From positions 62,001-126,000 of the forward strand of contig NZ_JAAVVC010000013.1 in the NCBI RefSeq assembly GCF_018449725.1: 64,000 nucleotides of DNA, written 5' to 3'. The position numbers were made by a program, and so were the translations under genes. A model generated the notes under the pieces. The model searched no databases. It was not told where the DNA came from and worked only from the letters and a program-made list of their open reading frames with translations. This DNA is from Pseudomonas sp. dw_612 (lineage in GTDB: Bacteria; Pseudomonadota; Gammaproteobacteria; Pseudomonadales; Pseudomonadaceae). The number at the start of each line of letters is the position of its first letter. Position 1 is the stretch's first letter. Below are positions 51,281 to 59,598 of the stretch, piece after piece.

Positions 51281-51960
51281 CAGCTATGCCCCGGACTGTA
51301 GCTGTAGCCGAGGCCGCGATGGGTCTGGATCGGTTCGGCGTCGGCCTGCACCAGGCGCAGTTTGGCGCGCACGCTCTTGATGTGGCTGTCGATGCTGCGT
51401 TCGTAGCCGGCATCGGCGGCCACGCCCAAGGCGTCGAGCAGTTGCTCGCGACTGAACACCCGTTCGGGCTGTTCGAGCAGGCATTGCAGCAGACGGAATT
51501 CGTGGCGAGTCAGGCTCAGGGATTGGCCGCGATAGGTGATCTGCACCCGTTCGCTGTCGATGCGAAACAGTGCCGATGTCACCTCGGGCGCCAGACGGGG
51601 CGCCATGCGCTTGAGGATCGCCCGGACCCGCGCCGCCACTTCCCGAGGACTGAACGGCTTGACCACATAGTCATCGGCGCCGATCTCCAGGCCCACCACC
51701 CGGTCGATTTCGGCGTCCCGGGCACTGAGGAAAATCACCGGCACCTCGCTGAAACGGCGCAGTTGCTTGCAGGTTTCGAAGCCGCTGATGTCCGGCAGGC
51801 CTATGTCGAGAATGATTAGGTCGGCGGGGGTCTGGCGCTGATGCTCAAGCGCAGCCGCGCCGAGGCTCACCCATGTGGTAGTGAAGCCTTCGCCTTGCAA
51901 GGCAAAAATCAACGTGTCGGCAATGGCCGCTTCGTCTTCGACAATCAGGATATGAGGCAT
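51280..51960 (-). CDS. creB: CreB OmpR-family response regulator
   Basis: 226 residues. The receiver domain has phospho-acceptor Asp52 in LIILDIGLPDISGFE, an acidic pocket at Glu8-Asp9 and Lys in VVKPFSPRE. The winged-helix output domain spans 130-222 (LSLTRHEFRLLQCLLEQPER, ERSIDSHIKSVRAKLR). It is the first gene of creBCD. No clear TTCAC-N6-TTCAC tag was found upstream of creD. Confidence 0.94.
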   Translation of the reverse strand: MPHILIVEDEAAIADTLIFALQGEGFTTTWVSLGAAALEHQRQTPADLIILDIGLPDISGFETCKQLRRFSEVPVIFLSARDAEIDRVVGLEIGADDYVVKPFSPREVAARVRAILKRMAPRLAPEVTSALFRIDSERVQITYRGQSLSLTRHEFRLLQCLLEQPERVFSREQLLDALGVAADAGYERSIDSHIKSVRAKLRLVQADAEPIQTHRGLGYSYSPGHS

Positions 51961-52019
51961 GGTGTCCGAGCACGGCAGTTAAGTTGCGCAACGGTGGCCC
52001 AAGCCTCTCATCCCGTCAA

Positions 52020-52526
52020 TCAGCAGTCGGGTTTGTCGGCGGTAAAGCGGCGTGCCGGGTTCACTGCGGCGCCGAATTCGCGCAAGGCCTTGGCGCCGAT
52101 CAGCAGCGGATAGTTGAAGCTGCTGCGGTCGGTGAGGTTGACCTCGACCGTGCGCTTGACGTTGCCCAGGCACAGTTCCAGATCGACCACCGGACGCTTG
52201 GTGGGGGCGGCTTCGTCTTTATCGTCTTCGTCTTCTTCGGAGCGGGTCTTGATCTTGCTGATCCGCGAGATCTTGTGCTCGTAGACCTTGTTGCTCGCGT
52301 CTTTGGTGCCGAGGCGGAAACGCACCCACTCGTCGCCGTCACGGGTGAACATTTCGATGTCCTTGGCCGACAGCGACGCGGTCAGGGCGCCGGTGTCCAT
52401 TTTGGCTTTGAGCACTTCGCCGCCGATTTCCGGCAGCGCGATGTATTCATAGCGCCCGTACAGGGTCGGCTCGGCGGCCATGACCGGCAGGGCCACGAGG
52501 GTCAGCAGTGCAAGGAGGGATTTCAC
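52020..52526 (-). CDS. Retropepsin-like aspartic endopeptidase family protein (RimB/DUF785 type), exported
   Basis: 168 residues from GTG 52526. The signal peptide MKSLLALLTLVALPVMA precedes a retropepsin-like domain with the Asp44-Thr45-Gly46 motif (KAKMDTGALTASLSA) and the NYPLLIGAKALREFGAAVNP segment typical of the family. An acidic insertion (RSEEDEDDKDE) lies near residue 98. ATG 52541 would add five residues and break the signal peptide. The cytosolic homologue RimB works with RimK; the exported version has no known function. Confidence 0.8.
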   Translation of the reverse strand: MKSLLALLTLVALPVMAAEPTLYGRYEYIALPEIGGEVLKAKMDTGALTASLSAKDIEMFTRDGDEWVRFRLGTKDASNKVYEHKISRISKIKTRSEEDEDDKDEAAPTKRPVVDLELCLGNVKRTVEVNLTDRSSFNYPLLIGAKALREFGAAVNPARRFTADKPDC

Positions 52527-52610
52527 GTAATGGGGTTCCATAAGGAGTGGGCAGCGGGATTTTAGACCGTTACCTTTGAATTCGTTCGGCGTCTGCACCA
52601 GCAGAAGATC

Positions 52611-52687
52611 AAAAGATCGCAGCCTTCGGCAGCGCCTACAGATGTTCGGCGTGCTTTTGTAGGAGCTGCCGAAGGCTGCGATCTTTT
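52611..52687. repeat. REP-like palindrome, second family
   Basis: AAAAGATCGCAGCCTTCGGC and GCCGAAGGCTGCGATCTTTT arms, extended by AGCGCCTACA/TGTAGGAGCT, spaced about 20 bp, in the divergent gap between the retropepsin-like and acyltransferase genes. Confidence 0.9.
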
Positions 52688-52788
52688 CCAGCATACCGCC
52701 CAAAAGGTGAAACATTCGTCACCCCCGATTTGGCCTGCCGTCCGAAGCTGCTTATCATGGCGCGCCCAAACGCTTCCAAGAGTTACTT

Positions 52789-53676
52789 ATGCGCCGCCTG
52801 CTCACCGGCTGTTTCGTTACCCTGCTGCTGTTGCTCAACACCCTGGTCCTGTTCGGGCCGCTGATGGTGTTCGCCCTGCTCAAACTGGTCCTGCCCGGGC
52901 GTTTTCGCGACTATGCCTCGTGGTCGGTGATGTGGATCGCCGAGACCTGGGCCGAAATCGACAAACTGATCTTCCGCCTGTGCATCCCCACCCAATGGGA
53001 CATTCGCGGCGGCGATGACCTGCGCGGGGATACCTCGTACCTGGTGATCAGCAACCACCAATCCTGGGTCGATATCCCGGCGCTGATCCAGACCCTGAAC
53101 CGGCGCACGCCGTTCTTCAAATTCTTCCTCAAGAAAGAACTGATCTGGGTGCCCTTCCTCGGTCTGGCCTGGTGGGCGCTGGATTACCCGTTCATGAAGC
53201 GCTACACCAAGGCGTTTCTGGCGAAGCATCCGGAGTTGGCCGGCAAGGATCTGGAGATCACCAAAGCCGCGTGTGAGCTGTTCAAGCGCCAGCCGGTGAC
53301 GGTGGTGAATTATCTGGAAGGCACCCGGTTCACCGCGTTGAAAAGCACCCAGCAACAGTCGCCATTTACCCATCTGCTCAAGCCCAAGGCCGGTGGCGTG
53401 GCGTTTGTGCTGGCGGCGATGGGCGAACAGCTGGATGCCATTCTTGACGTGACAGTGGTGTATCCGCAGCAGATGATTCCGGGTTTTTGGGATTTGATCA
53501 GCGGCAACGTGCCGAAGGTCATCATCGACATCCAGACCCGCGAACTGAACCCGGCGTTATGGCAGGGAGATTACGAGAACGATCCGGTGTTTCGCGAAAC
53601 GGTCCAGAACTGGGTCAACCAGCTCTGGATCGACAAGGACCGGCGCATCGACGCGTTGCGCGCCGAGCGCCGCTGA
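52789..53676 (+). CDS. YihG-like 1-acyl-glycerol-3-phosphate acyltransferase (PlsC family)
   Basis: 295 residues. A membrane helix at 8-35 (FVTLLLLLNTLVLFGPLMVFALL) precedes the acyltransferase motif NHQSWVD (His90-x4-Asp95). The EGTRFT motif follows, near residue 180, as does a KPKAGGVAF region. These match YihG/YihF-type LPLATs, which adjust phospholipid acyl chains at the inner membrane. A one-base gap separates its stop from the convergent DUF2780 gene. Confidence 0.9.
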   Translation: MRRLLTGCFVTLLLLLNTLVLFGPLMVFALLKLVLPGRFRDYASWSVMWIAETWAEIDKLIFRLCIPTQWDIRGGDDLRGDTSYLVISNHQSWVDIPALIQTLNRRTPFFKFFLKKELIWVPFLGLAWWALDYPFMKRYTKAFLAKHPELAGKDLEITKAACELFKRQPVTVVNYLEGTRFTALKSTQQQSPFTHLLKPKAGGVAFVLAAMGEQLDAILDVTVVYPQQMIPGFWDLISGNVPKVIIDIQTRELNPALWQGDYENDPVFRETVQNWVNQLWIDKDRRIDALRAERR

Positions 53677-53677
53677 A

Positions 53678-54235
53678 TCAGCTACCGGAACCGGCGCCCC
53701 AGATACCGCCCAGGCTTTCCAGCAATGGACCGCCAACGCCCTGGCCGCCGAGGTACTGGAGGATCACCGGGGCAAATTGGCCGACCATCCCGCTGTCCAT
53801 GCCCAGGGCGCTGAACGCACTGTTCAGGTCATTGGTGTTTTTCACGTTGCCCAAGGCATTTTCCAACCCCGCCGACTTACCGGACGAACCGAGCAATCCG
53901 CTGAGGGCGCCCAATTGACCGCCACCCGAGAGCTTGTCCAGCCCCGGTACGCTTTTGGCCAGTTGCGTGTAATCGGTGTTGCTCAGTTGATTCTTCGCCA
54001 GCCCCAGCATCGCCCCGGTGCCGCCGACGGCTTGCTGTGGGGTGACGTTCAATTGCGACGTCAGCGCGCCGAGCAGACCGGCGGTTTCCTGCGTCGGGGC
54101 GGCGGCAGTGGCGGCGTTACCACCCTGCATGCTCGAAGCCGCTTTGGTCACATCGTCCAGGCTGAACCCGGCGAAGACCGGGCTGGCCGCCAGGGTCATA
54201 AGCGAAGCCAGTACAAAACCGCGTGAAATCTTCAT
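53678..54235 (-). CDS. DUF2780 secreted/periplasmic protein
   Basis: 185 residues. It has a clear signal peptide (MKISRGFVLASLMTLAASPVFA) and a small-residue-rich, low-complexity mature part (GLLGALTSQLNVTPQQAVGG; GLDKLSGGGQLGALSGLLG). The domain is known only as DUF2780 (VcgC/VcgE-like). The ATG at 54235 follows AGAGG; longer frames run into a REP. Function unknown. Confidence 0.85.
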   Translation of the reverse strand: MKISRGFVLASLMTLAASPVFAGFSLDDVTKAASSMQGGNAATAAAPTQETAGLLGALTSQLNVTPQQAVGGTGAMLGLAKNQLSNTDYTQLAKSVPGLDKLSGGGQLGALSGLLGSSGKSAGLENALGNVKNTNDLNSAFSALGMDSGMVGQFAPVILQYLGGQGVGGPLLESLGGIWGAGSGS

Positions 54236-54322
54236 CGAGACAACCTCTTTAGGCATAAACCACCCACCCATGGGCGGCGAAAAACTGTGCGTTCGACTGG
54301 TATCCCCGAGGAATGTTCCCAA

Positions 54323-54353
54323 CCCCCTGTGGGAGCGGGCTTGCTCGCGAATG
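54323..54353. repeat. Solitary REP element
   Basis: One copy of GTGGGAGCGGGCTTGCTCGC without an inverted partner. It is the only unpaired member of the main REP family in this window. Confidence 0.85.
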
Positions 54354-54396
54354 CGGTCTGACATTCAACACACAGGGTGACTGACACAACGTTTTA

Positions 54397-54494
54397 TGTA
54401 GGAGCTGCCGCAGGCTGCGATCTTTTGATCTTCAGCGCTGTCAGTTCCGCCCGACATCAGGATCAAAAGATCGCAGTCTGCGGCAGCTCCTACA
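54397..54494. repeat. REP-like palindrome, second family (wide-spaced)
   Basis: TGTAGGAGCTGCCGCAGGCT with GCGATCTTTTGATC on the left, and GATCAAAAGATCGC with TGCGGCAGCTCCTACA on the right. One mismatch, spacing about 40 bp. Together with the solitary REP it accounts for most of the 390-bp gap before the sigma gene; the rest (54495-54625) shows no feature beyond a presumed promoter. Confidence 0.88.
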
Positions 54495-54625
54495 GGGTGA
54501 GCGGTTGCCGTCAGAGCTGCGTGCTGAAAAAGAATGCCTGCGCGCCGCATCCAGTCTAGCCCCACCCACGTATATCAAGCACGGACAGACACCTCCGGCC
54601 GACTCCCACCCTCAAGGCCTCCCAC

Positions 54626-55252
54626 GTGAATGGAACAACCGCGTGCCGTGAACTAACCTCTTCGCAACCCACCGTCGCGCCCTCGATTGCCTGGAGAACC
54701 GTTATTCCCATCGCCGACACCGATCAGCTCCGGCAGCTTCTGGCCCAGTGTTCACTCGGGGATCGCCGCGCGTTCGAGACGCTTTACCGCAGCGTCGGCC
54801 CGCGCTTGTATGGCGTTGCCCTGCGTTTCATGGGCCACCATGAACTGGCCGAAGAAGTGCTGCAGGAAAGCTTCGTGCGCATCTGGAATAACGCCTCGCG
54901 CTATGAATCGCACCTGTCGGCGCCGCTGACCTGGATGATCAACATTACCCGCAACCAGGCCATCGACCAGTTGCGCAAACACCGCGACCGGCCGCTGACC
55001 GATCTGGAAGAACTGGCGCTGGTGGATGAGAGCCCCTCGGCCCACGAATTACTGAACCGTTCCCGCGAGGCCAGCGCCCTGAACCGCTGCCTGGAAAGCC
55101 TCGAAGGCATGCAGCGCCAATCGATTACCGTCGCCTACTTTCAAGGGCTGTCCTGCTCGGAACTGGCCGAACATTTGGCCGCGCCGCTGGGTTCGGTCAA
55201 ATCCTGGATCCGCCGGGGCATGGAGCGCCTGCGCAGGTGCCTTGAATCATGA
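54626..55252 (+). CDS. ECF RNA polymerase sigma factor (RpoE/SigK-like)
   Basis: 208 residues. Region 2 covers 38-105 (CSLGDRRAFETLYRSVG, ELAEEVLQESFVRIWN, APLTWMINITRNQAIDQLRKH) and region 4 covers 145-200 (MQRQSITVAYFQGLSCSELAEHLAAPLGSVKSWIRRGMERLR). The only in-frame start before the conserved part is GTG 54626, with a weak SD; the first 30 residues are not typical, so the start is uncertain. It is coupled by ATGA to an anti-sigma factor. Confidence 0.88.
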   Translation: MNGTTACRELTSSQPTVAPSIAWRTVIPIADTDQLRQLLAQCSLGDRRAFETLYRSVGPRLYGVALRFMGHHELAEEVLQESFVRIWNNASRYESHLSAPLTWMINITRNQAIDQLRKHRDRPLTDLEELALVDESPSAHELLNRSREASALNRCLESLEGMQRQSITVAYFQGLSCSELAEHLAAPLGSVKSWIRRGMERLRRCLES

Positions 55253-55923
55253 ACTACCAAACCCCGACTCTGCGCCGCGCCCTCGCCGCCGATTACGCCA
55301 TCGGCTTGATGCCCGCTGCGGCTCGTCGGCGTTTTGAACAGTTGTTGCTGGAAGACGCGGCTTTGCGCGCAGAACTGGCGCATTGGCAGGACAGCCTCAT
55401 CAGCCTGACCGAATCGCTGCCCGAGCAACCGGTGCCGGAACATGTGTGGCAGGGCATCACTGCGCGGATCGAACCGCAGCATCTGCATGTGCCCGAAAAG
55501 CGTTCGTTCTGGAACTGGATGCGGGTGACGGTGGCCGTGTGTTCGCTGGTGGTGGTCGTGTTCCTGAGCATGCTCTACAACCGCGATGAGGCTCGTTACA
55601 GCGCGACCCTGCTCAGCGCCAGCGCACAGCCTGCGTTGAAAGTTGAGGCTCACGAGAACTATCTGAAAGTCGAGCCGCTGACATTGGCAGCCGTAACACC
55701 GGAGCAAAGCCTGGAGCTGTGGGCAATTCCGGCGGATGGCAAGCCGATTTCCCTCGGCGTGATTCCGCGCGGCGGCAAGGGCAAGGTTGAGCTGAGCGAG
55801 GCGCAGAAGGCGTTGATCGGCAAACCGATTGCGTTGGCGGTGAGTCTGGAGCCGAAGGGCGGCTCGCCGACCGGACAGCCGACGGGGCCGGTGTTGTATC
55901 AAGGAGCGTTGGCGGCGCTTTGA
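55249..55923 (+). CDS. RskA-type anti-sigma factor
   Basis: 224 residues. The N-terminal anti-sigma segment (RRALAADYAIGLMPAAARRRFEQLLLEDAALRAELAHW) is followed by a membrane helix near residues 90-107 (VTVAVCSLVVVVFLSMLY) and a periplasmic RskA domain (PLTLAAVTPEQSLELWAIP, GKPIALAVSLEPKGGSPTGQ). It holds the upstream sigma at the membrane until a signal cleaves or releases it. No zinc-binding HxxxCxxC is visible. Confidence 0.9.
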   Translation: MNYQTPTLRRALAADYAIGLMPAAARRRFEQLLLEDAALRAELAHWQDSLISLTESLPEQPVPEHVWQGITARIEPQHLHVPEKRSFWNWMRVTVAVCSLVVVVFLSMLYNRDEARYSATLLSASAQPALKVEAHENYLKVEPLTLAAVTPEQSLELWAIPADGKPISLGVIPRGGKGKVELSEAQKALIGKPIALAVSLEPKGGSPTGQPTGPVLYQGALAAL

Positions 55924-55945
55924 TGATTTGTGATCGACTGGAAAA

Positions 55946-56142
55946 CCACCCCTCTCCCTAACCCTCTCCCCACAGGGGCGAGGGGACTGACCGAGGTGTT
56001 CCTGGAGCTGCATCGACCTGAAATACCGAGTCGAACTCAAGCTCTGGAAATACAATTTCGAGCCAAACATAAACATCGACAACACTGGAGATCGGCTCCC
56101 TTTCCCCCTCTCCCCTCTGGGGAGAGGGCTGGGGTGAGGGGT
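55946..56142. repeat. Large palindromic repeat element, copy 2
   Basis: Arms ACCCCTCTCCCTAACCCTCT and AGGGCTGGGGTGAGGGGTGG enclose a conserved interior (GGGGACTGACCGAGGTGTTC, GCATCGACCTGAAATACCGA, GAGATCGGCTCCCTTTCCCC). It accounts for two-thirds of the gap between the anti-sigma gene and fdhA. Confidence 0.87.
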
Positions 56143-56180
56143 GGATTTCAAACACAACAAATGTCCAAAGCTGCAAACAA

Positions 56181-56208
56181 AAAACGGCGACCCAAAGGTC
56201 GCCGTTTT
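56181..56208. terminator. Terminator of fdhA (bidirectional form)
   Basis: AACGGCGACC-CAAA-GGTCGCCGTT has T-runs on both sides; on the minus strand it is followed by TTTTTTG. It is 17 bp after the fdhA stop. Confidence 0.88.
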
Positions 56209-56224
56209 GCATTGCCGTAAAGCC

Positions 56225-57424
56225 TTACGCCGCGCTGAACAACTTGTGCGGATCGATCACAAACTTCTTCGGTACGCCGGCATCGAACTCGCCGTAGCCA
56301 CGTGGCGCGTCATCCAGGCTGATGACTTCCACGCCGACGATGTCAGCAATGTGGATGCGGTCCCACATGATTGCCTGCATCAGTTGGCGGTTGTACTTCA
56401 TCACTGGCGTCTGGCCGGTGTGGAAGCTGTGGGATTTGGCCCAGCCCAGACCGAAGCGAATGCTCAGGCTGCCCATTTTCGCGGCGGCGTCCACAGCACC
56501 CGGATCTTCCGTCACGTACAGGCCCGGAATACCGATTTTGCCGGCAACCCGTACCACGCCCATCAGCGAGTTGAGCACAGTGGCCGGAGCCTCGTGTTTC
56601 ACGCCGTCATGGCCGTGGCCGCGCGCTTCGAAGCCGACGGCGTCGACGGCGCAATCCACTTCCGGTTCGCCCAGCAGCGCGGCGATTTGCTCGTGCAGCG
56701 GGGTGTCGAGGGACAGGTCAGCGATTTCGAAACCTTGAGCCTTGGCGTGGGCCAGGCGTACGGTATTGACGTCACCGATGATCACCACCGCCGCGCCCAG
56801 CAGGCGAGCCGAAGCGGCAGCGGCCAGACCGACCGGACCCGCGCCCGCGATGTACACGGTGCTGCCTGGGCCAACGCCAGCCGTCACTGCGCCGTGGTAA
56901 CCGGTCGGCAGGATGTCGGAGAGGCAGGTCAGGTCGCGGATTTTTTCCATCGCGCGATCACGGTCCGGTAGTTTCAGCAGGTTGAAGTCCGCGTACGGCA
57001 CCATCGCGTATTCAGCCTGGCCGCCGGTCCAGTCGCCCATGTCGACGTAACCGTAAGCACCGCCGGGGCGGGCCGGGTTGACGCTCAGGCAGACTCCGGT
57101 GTGCATCTCTTTGCAGGAACGGCAGCGCCCGCAAGCGACGTTGAACGGAACGGACACCAGATCGCCGATTTGCAGGTTCTCGACGTCGCTGCCCTTCTCG
57201 ATCACTTCACCGGTGATTTCGTGCCCCAGGACCAGGCCGGTTTGAGCGGTGGTACGACCGCGCACCATGTGCTGATCGGAACCACAGATGTTGGTAGACA
57301 CCACGCGCAGGATGACAGCGTGGTTAATCTTCCTGCCACGCGGGTCCTGCATTTTCGGATAGTCGATTTTCTGTATTTCGACCTTGCCATTGCCGAGATA
57401 CACCACACCACGATTGCCAGACAT
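56225..57424 (-). CDS. fdhA: Glutathione-independent formaldehyde dehydrogenase
   Basis: 399 residues, zinc-dependent medium-chain dehydrogenase family. The catalytic zinc ligands are Cys47 (TNICGSDQH) and His68-Glu69 (LGHEITGEV). The structural zinc has Cys98, Cys101, Cys104 and Cys112 (ACGRCRSCKEMHTGVC). The NAD motif is YIAGAGPVGLAAAA. From memory it matches P. putida formaldehyde dehydrogenase in length and motifs. It oxidises the formaldehyde released by sarcosine demethylation and ends the sox-purU-fdhA run. Confidence 0.95.
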   Translation of the reverse strand: MSGNRGVVYLGNGKVEIQKIDYPKMQDPRGRKINHAVILRVVSTNICGSDQHMVRGRTTAQTGLVLGHEITGEVIEKGSDVENLQIGDLVSVPFNVACGRCRSCKEMHTGVCLSVNPARPGGAYGYVDMGDWTGGQAEYAMVPYADFNLLKLPDRDRAMEKIRDLTCLSDILPTGYHGAVTAGVGPGSTVYIAGAGPVGLAAAASARLLGAAVVIIGDVNTVRLAHAKAQGFEIADLSLDTPLHEQIAALLGEPEVDCAVDAVGFEARGHGHDGVKHEAPATVLNSLMGVVRVAGKIGIPGLYVTEDPGAVDAAAKMGSLSIRFGLGWAKSHSFHTGQTPVMKYNRQLMQAIMWDRIHIADIVGVEVISLDDAPRGYGEFDAGVPKKFVIDPHKLFSAA

Positions 57425-57532
57425 GCTTTCACCTCGCTGTTGTTTTTATGTAGCGGTCGCGTCGCCAGACAGCGGCGGCGCGTTGATTGCTCTGGGTTGT
57501 GCTTGTGTCTTTGTCTTGTGTTGTTTGTCAGG

Positions 57533-57633
57533 GCCTCTTCGCGAGCAAGCCCGCTCCCACATTGAAGCTTGGGTGTGACTGAGATTTGGGGGCAGACACA
57601 AATCCCATGTGGGAGCGGGCTTGCTCGCGAAAG
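57533..57633. repeat. REP pair between purU and fdhA
   Basis: Arms CCTCTTCGCGAGCAAGCCCG and GAGCGGGCTTGCTCGCGAAA with CCCACATT/ATGTGGG, spaced about 45 bp. It lies inside a same-strand metabolic gene run. Confidence 0.9.
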
Positions 57634-57637
57634 CTAT

Positions 57638-58495
57638 CTAAAGAACGACGGTTCTGTTGGCGTTGAGGAAAACCCTGCGTTCAATGTGATAACCAACGGC
57701 CCGCGCCAACGTCAGCCCTTCAATATCCCGCCCCTTGGCGATCAGGTCTTCCGGGTAGTGACTGTGGTCCACGACCTCCACGCCCTGGGCGATGATCGGG
57801 CCTTCGTCGAGGTCGTTGTTGATGTAGTGCGCCGTGGCGCCGACCAGTTTCACGCCCTTGTTGTAGGCCTGGTGATACGGCTTGGCGCCCTTGAAACCCG
57901 GCAGCAGGGAGTGATGGATGTTGATCGCCTTGCCGTCGAGTTTGCGGCACAGCTCCGGTGACAGGACTTGCATGTAACGGGCAAGGATCACCAGTTCGGC
58001 GCCGGACTCTTCGATCACCTGCAACACCTGGCGCTCTTGCGACGGTTTGTCGTTCGGGTCCAAGGGGAAGTGGTAGTACGGAATCTGGTGCCAGTCGGCC
58101 AGCGGCTTGAGGTCCGGGTGGTTGGAGACCACAGCGGCAACGTCCATCGACAACTGGCCGATGCGCTGGCGGTAGAGCAAATCGTTGAGGCAGTGATCGG
58201 CCTTCGACACCATGATCACGACTTTTGGCCGGTAGTTCGGTGGGGTCAGTTCGAAGATCATGCCGAAGTTGGCGCCACGCTCTTCGAGCCCGGCGCGGAA
58301 AGCCTGTTCGTCGAAGCCGTCAGGCTGGCGGAACTCCACGCGAATGAAGAAACGACCCGAGAGCCGGTCATCGAAGGAATGGTGCTCGGTGACGTAGCAG
58401 CCCTGCTCGAACAGAAAGCGGGTCACCGCATCCACGGTGCCGAGGACGCTTGGGCAGTCGGCGGTCAGAATCCATGTGTCTGGGGCGCGGCTCAT
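57638..58495 (-). CDS. purU: Formyltetrahydrofolate deformylase
   Basis: 285 residues. The N-terminal ACT domain (residues 5-90, WILTADCPSVLGTVDAVTRF) is followed by a formyltransferase-fold hydrolase with the catalytic Asn/His of INIHHSLLPGFKGAKPY and Asp in NNDLDEGPIIAQG. The ATG at 58495 has AGGAG ten bases upstream. It frees formate and THF from 10-formyl-THF, recycling folate loaded by sarcosine oxidase. Confidence 0.95.
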   Translation of the reverse strand: MSRAPDTWILTADCPSVLGTVDAVTRFLFEQGCYVTEHHSFDDRLSGRFFIRVEFRQPDGFDEQAFRAGLEERGANFGMIFELTPPNYRPKVVIMVSKADHCLNDLLYRQRIGQLSMDVAAVVSNHPDLKPLADWHQIPYYHFPLDPNDKPSQERQVLQVIEESGAELVILARYMQVLSPELCRKLDGKAINIHHSLLPGFKGAKPYHQAYNKGVKLVGATAHYINNDLDEGPIIAQGVEVVDHSHYPEDLIAKGRDIEGLTLARAVGYHIERRVFLNANRTVVL

Positions 58496-58537
58496 AGTGC
58501 GGTGACTCCTGTTCATTGTGCGGGGTGTCAGGGAAAT

Positions 58538-58733
58538 CCACCCCTCACCCTAGCCCTCTCCCCAAAGGGGCGAGGGGACTGACCGAGTTGTTCTTGGCGC
58601 TACATCGACCTGAAACACCGAGGTGAACTCAGGCTCTTTAAAGTGATTTCATGTCGACAACAAACACCGAAAACACTGAAGATCGGCCCCCTTCCCCCCT
58701 CGCCCCTCTGGGGAGAGGGTTGGGGTGAGGGGT
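58538..58733. repeat. Large palindromic repeat element, copy 3
   Basis: Arms CCACCCCTCACCCTAGCCCT and AGGGTTGGGGTGAGGGGTC enclose GGGGACTGACCGAGTTGTTC and TACATCGACCTGAAACACCG. It has the same orientation as copy 2 and lies between soxG and purU. Confidence 0.87.
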
Positions 58734-58776
58734 CGATCCAAAGCCAGCCTCAATAGCAAGGCCAACTCAAACTGCT

Positions 58777-59409
58777 TTAAGCTTGAACGCTCAGCCCGTA
58801 CTCAGCCGCCGCATCCTGCAACCACAACCACCAGTAATCCGAGAAGCTGCGGCGAATCAACAGTTCCCAGGTGTCTTCGGCGGTGTGGCGGATCACCAGT
58901 TGCGACTTGGCGAACACGGTGCCCACAGCCTTGCCCACCGGGAAGCTGTTCGGATGCACGTCGTAGCTGGTGGATTTCATCAGCACCTGGCGCACGTTCG
59001 GGCCGCTCAGTTCGAGGATCTGCTGGCCGCCGCTGACGTTGACGATCTGGATGTGCAGGTCGCCCAGCGCATCACGCAGCTTTTGCTCGGCAGCGCATTC
59101 TTCACCGGTCGGCACGATCAGCAGCCATTCATCCGGCCCCATCCATTGCAGACTGGTTTCGCCTTTGACGATGACGCTCAACGCGCCGGGCAATTCGATA
59201 CCCAAAGCCTTGTGCACGCCAGCGCTGAACGCGGCATCGTGGCCATCGCCACGAATGGTCAGGTGGCCGAGGAGTTTTTTCTCACGCACGATCACGCCGG
59301 CGTTTTTACGCCCCTTGCCCACCAGGCTGGCGAGGTCGGCATGATGCAGCGACGACTCGGCCTTGGCCCCGGTGGTTGGGCGTTGTTGGTACACATTGGC
59401 TGCGGTCAT
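58777..59409 (-). CDS. soxG: Sarcosine oxidase gamma subunit
   Basis: 210 residues of the SoxG family: N-terminal NVYQQRPTTGAKAESSLHHA, then a GcvT-like fold (LLGHLTIRGDGHDAAFSAGV; WMGPDEWLLIVPTGEE; ELSGPNVRQVLMKSTSYDVHP). It is the third largest subunit of the heterotetrameric enzyme and stabilises the complex. A REP pair separates it from soxA. Confidence 0.94.
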   Translation of the reverse strand: MTAANVYQQRPTTGAKAESSLHHADLASLVGKGRKNAGVIVREKKLLGHLTIRGDGHDAAFSAGVHKALGIELPGALSVIVKGETSLQWMGPDEWLLIVPTGEECAAEQKLRDALGDLHIQIVNVSGGQQILELSGPNVRQVLMKSTSYDVHPNSFPVGKAVGTVFAKSQLVIRHTAEDTWELLIRRSFSDYWWLWLQDAAAEYGLSVQA

Positions 59410-59471
59410 AAAGCACCTGTCCTGAATTCTGTTGTGCGGTTGGTCTCAACCCTTGTGGTGACTGGGCTGCC

Positions 59472-59568
59472 GTCTTCGCGAGCAAGCCCGCTCCCACATT
59501 GATTGATGCCTGACTCAAATTCTCTTAACGCCTCCGACCCTGTGGGAGCGGGCTTGCTCGCGAAAGCG
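59472..59568. repeat. REP pair between soxA and soxG
   Basis: Arms GTCTTCGCGAGCAAGCCCGC and GCGGGCTTGCTCGCGAAAGC with CTCCCACA/TGTGGGAG, spaced about 40 bp, inside the sox operon. Confidence 0.9.
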
Positions 59569-59598
59569 CCAGCCAGCCCACCACAGGACCCGAGACCA

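Noticed and set aside
5993..59568. Repeated palindromes as possible CRISPR repeats
   Set aside because: They are dispersed inverted pairs between genes, not regularly spaced direct repeats with spacers, and no cas gene is present.
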